NCBI GenBank assembly: GCA_940671915.1
Contig: CALNVZ010003434.1
Coordinates: 43,699,330-43,763,329, forward strand
Source: Paracentrotus lividus
Taxonomy: Eukaryota; Echinodermata; Echinoidea; Camarodonta; Echinidae
Direction: 5' to 3'
Length of the DNA stretch: 64,000 nt
This document shows, in pieces, positions 13,041 through 26,500 of the stretch. Made by a program: the position numbers and the translations under genes. The stretch's first letter is position 1. Each line of letters starts with the position of its first letter. The notes beneath the pieces were generated by a model that saw nothing but the letters and a program-made list of their open reading frames with translations, ran no database searches and had not been told where the DNA came from.

Positions 13041-13888
13041 GTATTTTGAAATATTTGTAAATTGAGTTTAAAATAATGTATATTTGTCTGAAAATTGAAA
13101 AAATATGATAACGATTTTTCGGGTACCGTAAAAACGAAAAAAAAAAAAAAGAAGAAAAAAAACGATATTAAACATCGCAGTAAAAATCTTGCATTTTCCC
13201 CCTCAAACTTAGAGCTCATTAAGAAGAATTATCCTCTGACGTCCTTAAGCTGTATCTCTGTCTCTGTACCTAAATTGTATTAATTGGTCGTAATTCGATT
13301 AAGTCATTATACGCTATACTAATCGTGCTGAGCAGACGACGTTTGTCATCAAGCTAATTCATAAAGCGGGAAACTGTTATAGTGTTAGAAATCCGTTTTG
13401 TGGTCAATTGATCTCAAAGAATGTTGCTTGAATCGTAGACAAATTATACGAGGGTAAATTTATTTTGCATGTATAATATAATGCACGTGTATACCTAAGT
13501 CATCTTTCCTATTTGGACCCGAGTTGTGTATCTAATGACATTAACAATTCCAATGTTTTTTAGAATTAGATGAGTTTTAAAATGATTATAAAGTATTGTT
13601 GGCAGCTTGTGTGCCCATAGTTTTGATAGGCTTGTTTGATCATTGTTGACTTGATCGTGTAGTGAATTCATGCTTCTGAATTTATTTGACTGCTTAATTT
13701 TTGACTATATCACTGTGCAAAACATGCATTATTTTTTATTTATTTATTTTTTTCAATTCATTATCTGGCAAGTACGGTTAACTGTGATTTATCTGATTAT
13801 TTTGAGATGGATGGGTAAAGGAAGGTGAAGTATATATATAAAAAAGTAACATATGTTATATGATGGAGTATAGAACAAACATTGAGAG

Positions 13889-13897
<9 letters not shown>

Positions 13898-13929
<32 letters not shown>

Positions 13930-13950
13930 AGAAAGAAGGGGGGGGGTGGA
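13898..13950. repeat. (GA)n microsatellite and G run
   Basis: GATA/GAGA run followed by a polypurine tract with a run of eight G. Confidence 0.95.
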
Positions 13951-14099
13951 GAGGACGAATCAGTAAAAGCACAAATACACCGTTTTGTGAAAGTGCATGG
14001 ACCTCAATATATTTCCAGTAGAAGATAGTTCTGTCACTCGTTGGTAGAGTAGTCTTAGTTTTTGATCCTGATGACAGCTAAGTATTACCCCTGCTGTCT

Positions 14100-14430
14100 G
14101 TCCCATGAATGCATTCAGACATCCAACAGAACGTCATCATTGGCGACCGTTGGCACTTCACAATCTGATTGTTGACACTCTCAAGTTATATACGTTCTTT
14201 CTCATCACAGAGAGCTTTACAGTTTTAGATTCATTTTTCCCTCTATAAATATATCTGAATTTCATCTGTTCTTATTGTTTATACGTATGGACTCTTAGTA
14301 GCGTTATTAATGTAGTCAGACAAACGTCATCATCAGCAGCCATTGGCACCTCACAATATAATTGTGAAAGTTATACGTTCTTCTTCATGATATAGTTTTA
14401 GACACTTTTTCTATATAATTAAACTCCATT
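14100..14430 (+). repeat. Imperfect duplication, about 190-bp spacing
   Basis: Segments near 14115-14230 and 14310-14410 share the order CAGACAT/CAGACAA, ACGTCATCAT, GGCACYTCACAATMTRATTGT, GTTATA(TA)CGTTCTT and AGTTTTAGA. A third, weaker relative starts near 14440. Confidence 0.6.
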
Positions 14431-15405
14431 GTTCTAATTGTGTATGTATGTGTTGAACCAATGTCTATCTCGTGAATGTTTTTTAGAACGCCGTCAGCTG
14501 GTTTCAAATATCTTTACAACTTTAGTTTTTTTTTTTTTAAATACAAAATATGTTCTGTTCACATTATCGATAATTAGACGCACGAGGCTTATGTTTAAAA
14601 GAAATTGTCTATTATATATTTATGCATACATTCAAACGGTCCATTTTTTTTTACAAGTCACCCCATTAAAAAAAAAAAAACCCGAAAGAAAACAAAACAC
14701 ACGAACTAACTAACAAAAACAGAACAATAACAATAATTAAAATACAAAATAAAACACTACAAACAAACATGATAAGCTAAACATCATCTGAAAACGTGTT
14801 ACATTTAAATAATCCAATCCTTACTGCATTAAACGCTGGAATATCTTGAAGAAGCAGAAAAATAAATCAACCGCAATGAATCACGCCTTTACATCAATAG
14901 TCACTTTAAAAAGGAAATCATTCGATTTATAACACACTTTATTGAACATGTTGAATATCTGTAAAAAGAAATAGCTCCCTGTCCTTTGCTTGTCACCGCT
15001 CTCTGCCCTAAGGCTACGGAACCTGAGGTCATGACTAGCCTCAGGCGTACCCGGGAGCTTCGGCAGCCGGGCAGGGATGTTGCCCGATGACATACCGATT
15101 GCGTCAATTCATTGTAGAAACATTTTCGAGTACATCGTATTTTATGAGTCATTTGTCGTTTTTCTTGGCGATTGGGGATTCCTTCTTAAAAGACAATGTA
15201 GTTTCGAAGTATCGCTGTCTTATCACTTAGGGAATTAGCAAATCACATTTATTGTGCCATTCAACGTTTTGAAGGATAGACGAAATCGTAATTAGGCCAA
15301 TAATTTGTAATCGTTACATTTTGTTTCTCATAAGCCCTCGATGATTTTAGAATATAGCCTCTCCTCATTTAAAAATAATTTAGGAAGTATTTTGAATCAA
15401 CAAAA

Positions 15406-15792
15406 TGAAGAGCTTGGTTCCAAAAGGGACTAAATCCATATTTGACCAAAGTTCACTTTTTAAGCTAAATATATGCACCTAGTACAAGGGATTAAAATGC
15501 CCAAGATCGCATTTCAATTTTTTTTTGGAAAAAAATATTTTGATGTTTCAAATTTCTGTTTCATTCCAAAAGGGACTTAAATCCATAGAAATTGAAAGTT
15601 CAAAAATTCATAAAAAATAAAATGTTTTAGCCAGATTTTTAAAATTGTTATTAAAATGGTCTAAGGCAATTGTACTAGCATGTGTACCAAAATTAAGTCA
15701 TATGGTTCACGGTAAAGTGATAAATCAAAAATCAGTGATTTACTCGAAATCTCCAAAAGTGGATTTAGTCCCTTTTGGAATGAAACTCTTCA
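15406..15792. mobile_element. TIR element (MITE), 387 bp
   Basis: The left end TGAAGAGCTTGGTTCCAAAAG + GGACTAAATCCA is the inverse of the right end, TGGATTTAGTCC + CTTTTGGAATGAAACTCTTCA. A third, direct copy of the motif (TTCCAAAAGGGACTTAAATC) sits inside at about 15565. The interior is AT-rich and non-coding. A related end occurs at 12982. Confidence 0.8.
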
Positions 15793-16717
15793 TATAATGA
15801 TAAAGTTGTATGAGAGCGAAATTTGTAATAGAAGAGCCAAGAGATGCAACATACGGAATATCTATTGGGTAACGAAATATTTTCGTCATCTCTTTTCCCC
15901 TCTCTCTCTCTACAAAAAGTTTACAAGAGCACACCATTCACATTGGCGTTCTGCATCATCAATAACACAAGAAATGTAATACGGTCATGCCAAAAGGAAT
16001 AAATCATCTGGCCGAACAGAAAGTAGTCAAGAACTCTCCCAGATCTCATTCTGTCGTCTGTATTCATCGACGATATCCAAAAGCTCATACTGGCACTTGA
16101 TGATGCGGGGTTACGTCCAAATTTGACGTTGACAAATTTGTTGTCAACTTCTGGCGCAAGTGTTTTCGCGCGCAAAGCAGCTCACAAACGACAGTACCAA
16201 TACGTGTATAAAGACATTGAGCGTTTTCATTATAACACAGGCCTATGCATCTAATAGCAAATGTTATTTGGTATGCATGGGGCTAGCATAAAATCAAGTC
16301 CACGAAATATGAAATAGATATTCAGGTTGACGCAAGAATGTGACCCAAACAAACAACCAATTATTGAAACAAAACTGGATTTGAATGTGCTTGCTTGTCA
16401 GTAGCAAATCCTGAGAAACAGTTTAAGTTCAAGCGATATAACTTTCCCGTTGACACTTTATTTAAAGTTGGCAAGATGAAAGATGCGAGAGTTTGGCGTC
16501 GACAAGATGTTGATAGGTTTGGAATAGTAATATTTTAACTCGTAACGTGACAATAGAATAACAAATATCTATAAGTTATGATCATATTATTTTTATGCCT
16601 GTATTTTGAGTTATAACCTAGCTTTGACGATGAATATAATAAAACAAGAGCTTCGTATTTTGAACGAATTCAATCAAACACTGTATACGTTATAATGAAA
16701 TATTAACGCATTTAATC

Positions 16718-16741
16718 AAGGAGTTGAAGCTCCTTGATTGA
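16718..16741. other. Small hairpin
   Basis: ATCAAGGAG and CTCCTTGAT pair across a six-base loop, followed by a second palindrome, GAATAAAATTTTATTC. It could be a transposon remnant or chance. No gene ends here that it could serve. Confidence 0.35.
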
Positions 16742-16934
16742 ACGAATAAAATTTTATTCTTCATTCATTAAAAATGATATTTTTTATATAAAAAAATTAA
16801 CAAGTTAGGCAGAATGTAATAATTTCAGCAGATGATAACGTATCAAATCAAAGCCTATCAATACTACTAATAGGTGACGTAACTGGTTGTGATCTCTAAG
16901 ATAAATTACGAATATATTTATTTTTTATATCCTT

Positions 16935-16983
16935 CCCAGATAAAGGTGTGATGTGGCGGGGTTCGAATCCCTCCTGGGTCAAA
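16935..16983 (+). mobile_element. tRNA-like SINE fragment (B box)
   Basis: GGCGGGGTTCGAATCCCTCC forms a perfect T-stem/loop (GGGGTTCGAATCCC) followed by CTGGGTCA. No A box at the right distance or acceptor partner is present, so a decayed tRNA-derived SINE is more likely than a tRNA gene. Confidence 0.5.
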
Positions 16984-17435
16984 TATTTATTCAGACTCTA
17001 TTTTCATTAATTTCATTTCATTTCATTTCGTTTATTTCTATTTCCAACATTTCAAATCAAATTACGTAATTACATAGTACATAGTATATTCATGAAACAT
17101 AAGAAAATGTAGTTAAAAATAACAAGTACAACGGGCATAAATTAAACATGTTGGTCATGGAGGGGACTGCTGAAAAGCGAAGCTTGTAGGTTGCAGACCC
17201 CTATAACTCATAGTTGCAAAATAGTAATATCAGTATGAAGGGAACACAGTAATACATAGAAAGTATAAACATATTTATATAAAGATTGAGCCATTCGATC
17301 TATCACAATGAGAGTTACAATAAAACTTATTTCTTTAAAAAAAAAATTGCTAATATTATTATTTGATTTTACACAATTATGATTGATTGATACGCTAATT
17401 ATCATTACCTTTATTTTCTCTCCTCCGTATTTCAG

Positions 17436-17517
17436 GCGGATGTTTCCTACGTTTCAAGTGAAGATATCAGGGATGGACCCAATGGCTGAATACATTCTCA
17501 TGATGGACTTTGTCCCG
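17436..17517 (+). CDS. Tbx1/10: Tbx1/10 exon a (T-box: RRMFPTF to DFVP)
   Basis: Acceptor CCGTATTTCAG and donor GTAAGT bound the exon. The first base completes an Arg codon from a missing upstream exon. It encodes [19 protein letters not shown] and then ILMMDFVP, a close Tbx1 match. It ends in phase 0. Confidence 0.95.
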
Positions 17518-20500
17518 GTAAGTTAATATTCTTGATATCAGGGATGGACCCAATAGCTGAATACATTCTCATGATGGACTTTGTCCCGGTAGGTTAATAT
17601 TCTTGATATCAGGGATGGACCCAATGGCTGAATACATTCTCATGATGGACTTTGTCCCGGTAGGTTCATATTCTTGATATCAGGGATGAACCCAATAGCT
17701 GAATACATTCTCATGATGGACTTTGTCCCGGTAGGTTCATATTCTTGATATATCATTCGATTGCACACAATCATGAATACTCTTTTCAAATATGCTTATA
17801 GTCAGAAAATCTGCTAAATCATAAAATGTCTGAACGAGGGTATAGATGTCATGAACTTTTTCACCAACAAAAATGCGTGTGAGAAAATAATGTATTCCAT
17901 CAGCATTACGAAAAAGTTACTATTCAGCACTATGCACAATGCATTTATTTGTATATTAATTTTAGAAATATTAAAAGTCATTTCCATTAAACCTCTCGAA
18001 AGTTTTGATAGCAAAGGGTGAATAAATTAAAATTACTAACTTTATCTTTAAAACTTTGGAACAGACTTATCTTTATTTTAATTGGCTTTTCTCGATATCA
18101 CCTTCATCTTCCCATCTTCTTCTTTTGTCCGTTCCTCTTCACGATTTGTCTCTCCTCGTGTATCTATCTACCATTCTCATCATCCATACATCTCTATCTT
18201 TCCCTTTTCTTCTACTCTCTCTCTCTCTCTTTCCCTATCTGATACACAGGTTGATGATAAGAGATACCGCTATGCTTTCCACAGTTCAAGTTGGCTGGTG
18301 GCAGGTAAAGCCGACCCGGAGATGCCTGGGAGGATACACGTCCATCCTGACTCCCCTGCCCGCGGAGCAATGTGGATGAAACAAATTGTATCATTTGATA
18401 AACTCAAACTCACAAATAATCTTCTTGATGATAACGGACATGTAAGTCCACTCTTCCCTTTATACAAACTTTATCTCTATGAATATGTTTCAATCATCAA
18501 TATAAATGATAGACGCTATAATTTTGATGACTGAATTCCGATACATAACTCATGCATTTGTGCATGCTCTGTGGATGAAGCAAATGTTCTTATTTGAAAA
18601 ACTCACAAATAGCCTTCTTGATGATGACGATGTAAGTCCGCTATTCCACTTCTGCATAATTATATATCTATACAAATATGATTTATTCATCACTGTCGAT
18701 ATAAATGATACGCCATATAATTTTAATGATCATATTTCGATACGAAATTCATAATCGATAACCTCACAACAGACAGAAAATATCTCTAACTCTGAAATGA
18801 ATTAGAATAAACAATGCAATCGGGACAATGAACATTAAATCGACTTGGTTGAACCAAGGATAGATATTGTTTTAACTATCAATAATTTGAATATAACAGC
18901 AATTAAAAGAACATTTTGTTATCAATGTCCGTTATAAAAGTTTTACGGTTAAAAATGTTTTTTTATTTCTTTTTATTTTGTTATGTAATGTAGATAATCT
19001 TGAATTCAATGCATCGCTACCAACCTCGTTTCCACGTTATAAAGCGGTCGGAAGGACTTTGAGAATGCGCCAGAGAAAGATTTCAAATGTTTGATTTTCT
19101 CCGAGACAATATACACATTTTTATTGTTTAAAATGTATTTTTTCCCCTTTCGTTTATGTAATGTAGATAATCTTGAATTCAATGCATCGCTACCAACCTC
19201 GTTTCCACGTTGTTCATGTAAGCGGTAGGAAGGACTTTGAGAACGCTCCCGAGAGAGATTTCAAATGTTTTATCTTCTCGGAGACACAGTTCACTGCAGT
19301 AACAGCATATCAGAACCACAGAGTAAGTCCCTTTTCCTTCTCTCTCTAAAACAATGGGTCAAATGGACCATAATGGGTCTGTTGGGGCCATACCAATTGA
19401 CCTGGAATGGTGTATAGCTCAAATGGACCCATATTTGGGTCAATTTGAATCTCTATTTTCAGAGGGTTTTAGTTTTTTATCAACATTTCGCGTCGTTATA
19501 TACTACTTAAGTCCCATGTATAGGAATTTGGCAGTCAAAAACGATGGTAGCACATCAACTCGGTTTCGAACCTATAACCCTCTGGTTACTAGAGCACCGT
19601 ATGGTGTACTATCTGAACTTGTTGTTAAACTTGTGGGATTGTATTTTTTTAAGAAGTGAATTTGGAACATGAACCATTCCTAAGAGCGAAAAGAGCTTAC
19701 ATAACCATTCAAGTTTGTTTTGACAAAATTTGTTAATCCATTTCTCTATTATTGTTTGCTTAATTGTTTGTGTCTCAATTATTCATAATAGAATTAATTC
19801 CCAATTTAAATATATTGTCAAGTTCAACGAAGAGTGTGTTTATTTAAGTTACCAAATAAGGTTATATGGTTGTGTAGGCCTATATGGCTAAATGTATATA
19901 TTGAAGGTGTACTTGTCTGTAAGCGAGCCTGTTATGGACCGACCATAAAGCTAGGGCTATCTGCATTAACATTCAACGGGGTGCTCGTTTGAACTTGCAT
20001 CTGCAACTCGGCTTTGACCTTTAACCCCAAAAGTGCAAAGGGAAAATACAGCTCCGATCGAAAAAGCAAATACTGGGCAAGAATCGGAGCAAGAAAAAAC
20101 CACAGCCTGGAGCTACAGTCGGCTAGTATATAGGACCTTATTGCATTATTACATTCTGATAGTAAGGGGAAAGTTATGTGGTAAATTTTTGACTGGAAAA
20201 TATATTTCTGAACTGCTCCACGGAATGATACCGAATTGAAAAGTGGAAACCGTATTAACTATCATGAATACGACATTTCCCCCGATTTGAGGAGTTGAAG
20301 AGGCATAATTTTTAAAACATATTACGGTCTTTTGCGTAATTACCATGACAAAATCATAAGATCATTAAAAACTTTTTTAAAGAGACACACTTTTGAATAG
20401 TTAAAGGCAATTTAGGATGTTAAAGGGAAGGTCTGGACCCAAAATAAGTTTCTTTTATGAAAAGCAGAACAATTTGAAAAACAGAATTTAAAAAGTTTGA

Positions 20501-23500
20501 AGAAAATCGGACTAATGATAAGCAAGCTATAAATATTTTTACGATGCACAATAAAAAATGATCGCTATACCAAATTGGCAACTCTGTCACAAAGCTGTGA
20601 TGTCACAGGGGCACATCTTTCCATGCATTTTCTCTATGGTTTTATGATAAATTTTCACTTCATTTGTTTTCCTCATAACTTTGGCCAAGATATATTGATG
20701 GCAATATGCTATTGCATCTATACATATATTGTAAGTTAGCACCCCATCTAGAAATACAAAAAACAGAGATTTTAAGTAGGTTGTCAGTATAGAAAAAAGA
20801 TATTCATGAATGTAGAATTTCATGAAAAATATCACTTTTCTTTTGAAATGTCATTATAATTCTCATTTTATGAAAAAAAAATAGATGCAATAACATATTG
20901 CCATCAATATATCTTGGCCAAAGTTTGAGGAAAGCAGTTTCTTAACAAATAAAATGAAAATTTATCATAAAACCATATAAAAAATGCATAGAAAGTTGTG
21001 CCCCTGTGACTACACAGGTGTTGCCAATTTGGTATAGCGATCAATGTTTGTGCATCATAAAGATATTCGTAACTTTCTTATTATTAGTCCGATTTTCTTC
21101 AAACTTGTTGTAGTCTATTTTCTAATTTTTCTGCTTCTTATAAAAGCAACTTATTTTGGGTCCAGAGCTTCCCTTTAAGGAATCGAAAATCTAATTTAAT
21201 TAATCATTGTGATAACCACCAGAGCCAAAATAATAAAAACAGCAACAATGATTAAATCCTGTAATGATAAAATAGCATACACGATAAAGCTATTAAAAAA
21301 AATGGAAAAAAAGAAAGGAAGAAAGAAGAAAAAAAAGAAAACCTTCCTTCTTCAAATTTTTAAAATGGTACCCATTTTATCATCTTGGTACTCACAAATT
21401 ATTTTCATGAAATTCAAACTCTACCCTCCTTTGATCCCGCCCTTACTAAGCCCTGTCTGATCTTTATCTAAAGTGAAGAAAGGATTTAGTAAGAAGAGGA
21501 AGATCCCCTTTTCTTAAAACCCCCTATCCAATCACAAAACAACCTCTTTTCCTTTCCACCACGGGGAATTATTCTCTTAAACGGTTACTTTTTCCGCCCG
21601 ACCCGTCCGGGGCCAACCCCTTTGTTTCCACCAAGTACCATCACTCATCACACCAAACCTATTGGTTTAAATATCGTCTACTTACAGGCAAAAGGACGTT
21701 AATGCATATAATTTGAATAGAGTCTAATGCCCTTATAACTATTTGCAGACGATATCAGATAATGTTCTGCTGTATCCCATGCGCCTCTGAGATGAGAAAG
21801 ATATTGTATCACATTTCGCGCCAAAAATTACACATGGCGCCTATGTCTGCATGTGTATCTCTCAATAATATAAACCTAGTCCTATACTTCGTTGCTTCAG
21901 GCTGAAAGAAGATGAGTCTCCTTATCTGTTTTGATTTTGTTCCATAGTGGGTACCAAAGAGCGAAACCAAAGTCTATTGTTCCAAAGTATACTATTTCAA
22001 ATAGGTAATAATTTAAATGAATTCTCAATAGTTTTACAGTACTAACTGCCACAGATTATCAAGCTAGTAAGCAAATAATCACCGTTGACCCAAATGATGG
22101 GAAGTCTATCACTTCCTAGGCAAGCTGGATAAGTTATATCCTCCGAAGCAAAGCCGAGGAGAGATAGCGTGTACATCCCGCTTGCCGTGGAAGTGATAGT
22201 TTGCCTCGTCATTTGGATCAAGAATATAATACAAAATATAATATAATATAATATAATATAATGTGGAATATAATACAGAATAATATATCCAGTGGTTATC
22301 TCCGAACTGCAATAAAGTTGAAGATAGTATCGCACTATCAAGCCCTATTCAAGAAAATACTAAACGATATCTCCCCTAAAACCTAAGATTAAAACTGTTA
22401 AAACTACCAAACTATTACATGAAGGACAAGAAAACTTCCTCGCGCCTACATAACTTCTTCACTTGCTTTTCATCGAATGCATTAACTCCATCATGGGTCG
22501 TGATTGGTTGTATGAAGGTCACGTGACTTGCGGGATATGTTACATCTCAATGACAGTGCTAATTTGGTTTATCGTGTTGTGTGCATGTATGTTAACCTGC
22601 CTGAGGCATTATTTGACCTTGGTATGGATGTTATACGTGCAATCGTGAGTGAGGAGAGATGGAGTGATTAGTATGAACAATATGGTGAAGAATTTCTTCT
22701 TTCAAATGAAAGAAGAAGAAAAGAAGTATCCCTCTATACAGAAAATATGGGCCTAGTGTTGTAATGTCTGTGAATATATTCTCAAGGTAAAACATAATTA
22801 TGTCAAATAGAAGATTTTAAGAATAACTATTTCAGTAAAAAAAATGTCAAAAGGATTAAAAATGTGCTTTAGAGCTGCCACTGTCTAATGATGATTTTAA
22901 CTAAAATTTTAGTCATCATAAAGTCAAGAATGCTATTTTTTTTGTATTGCTTTGCTCTTATAACAGATAACACAGTTGAAGATTGCCAGCAATCCATTTG
23001 CTAAAGGCTTCAGAGAGTGTGATCCTGATGATTGGTGAGTTCTGATTTACAAAAGCAAATAAAAAAAATAAAATAAAATAAGAGAGAAAAAAAAATCAAC
23101 AACTTTGGTTCTATATTAGGTAATAAATTGTGTTTATTACGTAATATGTGCATTTCAGTCTATATTTTTTCATGTTACCTTTAGTCATTGTAAATAACAG
23201 GGCATAATGCCACGTAACAATGAAATTGTGTCGAATAATTAGGTTTTTAAGCTGACATAAGTGCATGAAGAGACCCGTCTTTCTACCCTGATCAGGACTT
23301 TGGAATATATTATATAGTTTTGCTTTTAAAACTATTAGGCCCTTAGCAATGAATATTTAAATACATCTTCTGTATTTGCCAAGTGAGATCACCGAATCAA
23401 CAGCTACTACTTTCTAATAAAGATTGTCTTTTTGAATAAATTAGATATCTTGTTAATTTAAAAAAAAAACTTTGAAAAATATGTAATGAAATGACATTTA

Positions 23501-26500
23501 TTACGGTTATGCATAAAAATATATTTTTAAGCAATTGCAATGATTTATATTATTTAATCCCCTCAAAATTTCCACATTATACGCTCATGCAATCTATGTT
23601 CATTAAGAAAAATATATGATTTAAATGTGTATTCCTAATTTTCAGCAATGCTTTTTAAAAATAGCTCCTATAATGGCTGTTTTTGGTTTGTATTATTTTC
23701 AGTTATGGTCCGTGCCGAGATCTGGGGGTAGCTACATCCAACTACAAGAACAGCTGCCCCCGGTAAATTATTTTCATATTATTTTATTCCATTTTAATTT
23801 TACCTTTTTTCTAATCGCAAAATGTAGACACTCTCTCATGTAAACTTACGAAGTGACGAAATTATTGTTTGGCGTTTGCATGTGAAATTGATTTGATTTG
23901 GTGATGATCTATTCGAGGTGGATAGAGCTAGTGATTTGAATAAACCATTATCTTATCTCTTGCTTGTGTCACTTCCCTGCAGAATAGTTTGAATTTATAT
24001 TTATGTAGTTAGAATATATCAAATTGAATTTGCCCGTTATGCTTCTCTTAACCAGTCCGTATCTTTCTGCATACATTTAAAGCTGACAATATAATTTATA
24101 TAATTGAGAGATATTTTTGCTGTGTTTCATTGACGCAATGTTGCCTTTACTCTATTTTGTAATCCAATTCTCTGTTATGTAATCGGGTCGCCAAAGTGGC
24201 ATTTTAATATTTAGGGCCTTGCAGATAGAAACGCATGAACAATAATTATATTGCAACTAAATCCAATTAAATTTGTTAAATTTCTGAACATAAAGAATGA
24301 TTTTACGGAAGCATATCAGTATTTTACTTCTATACAGTCTTTGTGTCAAGAAAAATGGTACAGTCGGAATGAATTATTTAGGTATGAAAATCTTCTCAAA
24401 TGGTGTTTGAATATGGTACCAACTTAAAGCCAAATGATTTTTCTTGCTGATGCAATTTGTTTTGTATAATTTGCTTTTGTAAAACAAAAGTTATGCTAAA
24501 TTTTGTGCGGCGATGAGCTAATCGAAATTACACAATCTATTGTTTCGGTGCACTGAATCCATGGCTCTTATGTGCGAAACCTATAGAAAAACATGCGCAA
24601 AGTACATTTTTTTTCCCCTGATTATAGAAAACTGGTCATATCTCAAGATCTACAGCACCAAATGGGATGGAAAAAAAATGCAAAAGAAAGCCTGATTTTC
24701 CTACTTTATGGAAATATCAAACACTATTAAAATGTGAATAATTTTCATACTTAAAACAATGTTTTCCACTTGTACCATTTTATTTGAAACAGACTGTATT
24801 TGTTGAATTTATATACAATATGATTACGAGAGATAGCCAGCTCAGAACGTCACATGAAAACATAAAAATGTGTTAGTCATGATTTTGAACTTTCCCCGCA
24901 AGCCATGATACCGAGAGACTGGTAGCATATCATGTTTCATGTATGACACCCATGGGATGGTACTGTGATGTTGGTAGAAGTGATTAGCACCTCTCTGTTG
25001 CACCATTCAACATTGACACCCTATCAGTCATTGTGCCATAGTTGTAATGGTTATAGTGTGAAATCATCATCTTTTTATGAATAATGATAATAGAAAAATT
25101 GAATGAATGTGAAGGTGTAATTGATTTCCAAGGTTTTTTGTTTTGTTTTTGGGTTGTTTGTTTTGAAGCTCTATGATTTTGTAAGGATGAAAAATTATCG
25201 AGGGAAACTTCTTTTTATTTCTATTGTTATCATTGTTAATCTTGGGCAGACCGAATATCAAAAAGTAACAGATGAGTTATTCTATTCCAAAAGTTATGTT
25301 TTGCCATTTGAGTAGGATTCAATTGTTTGCACCATTAACGATAATGGTTCTAAAGATGAATCTGTCACTACAATACTTTATTCCTCGTCCATTGAAAAAA
25401 AAATATGCCCTCTAATTTGATAATACATTGTGTTGCCTAATTATCATCCTCCTCTCCACTCCTTTAAAACGTGTCCATGATTGATTGTATTTCACGAATT
25501 GGAAACCCTTAATATGCTTTAAAAATAAAATAAGTAAAAAAAAAAAATTGTGTTTGTGCTAGTTTTCAGTCATTGAGAATCACGTATTATAGGAGAATCT
25601 CGTCTGCATATAGAAACGTATCTTGCTTGTAGAGAGAAAGGGCGTTTCTATGCTTCTTTTTAACACCGTTTGGGACGTGGATAATTGCGTATTTAATAGT
25701 CTTTATTTGTATATCTTTCTGTTTTTTCCTGCAGCATCATTGAGATCCTGCCCCACGGCAACGGGCCACGAGCCCGTAACCACCACCGTCCAAGCTCGCT
25801 GCAAATCGTAGGAATTACAAGAAGTCGTCCAGTACAAAGATCGCAACATCAGAACGACATCAGTAAGTTCTCTACTCATCTCTCCAACTCCCGCCTTAAA
25901 ATTAATATTACCTGTTTACATCCCTTCAAGTGAATTGGGTTTGACGGAGTGTAATCATGTAATATTAATTTTCGGGCGGTGCTATATTTTGAACCTTTAT
26001 TTCATATATTCGTATCTTCCGTTTTTTGTTTGCTTTTTTTGTCAAATCTGATAATTCATTTATACCTGGCAAACAATTTTTGTGATGCACATTTTTTCCC
26101 GCTTGATTCCTTAGTCCTATTTTGATATTTTATAAAAAAATATTATTTTGTACGAAATATCATATCACCATAACTTCGTTATCCATATTGCTTCATTTTG
26201 TTGTTCTCTGATAGTGATTGATTTATTTAATTTGATAATTTGTTGTTAGTGCGAAGGGCATTTGTAAAAGAAAAAAAAAAAGAAAAGAAAAAAAAAAGGT
26301 TACTTCATGATTTCTAATAATCCTTCTCGTCAATCTCTGTGTACAGGTGACGTAGAGAAGCAGCAAGTCACACCGTCCGTAGGTAACGCCAACACACCTC
26401 CCATAGCTTCCACTGACAACGGCACCCCATCCTTAGCCAACACGGGCGCTCTCATCAACCCCAACACCACCGGCTTTCCCGACCTGGCAGCTCCCCCGTG

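Noticed and set aside
16640-16690. GAACGAATTCAATCAAACAC as a piece of the missing T-box start (EFNQ)
   Set aside because: Only a four-residue coincidence; the neighbouring conserved residues are absent in all frames.
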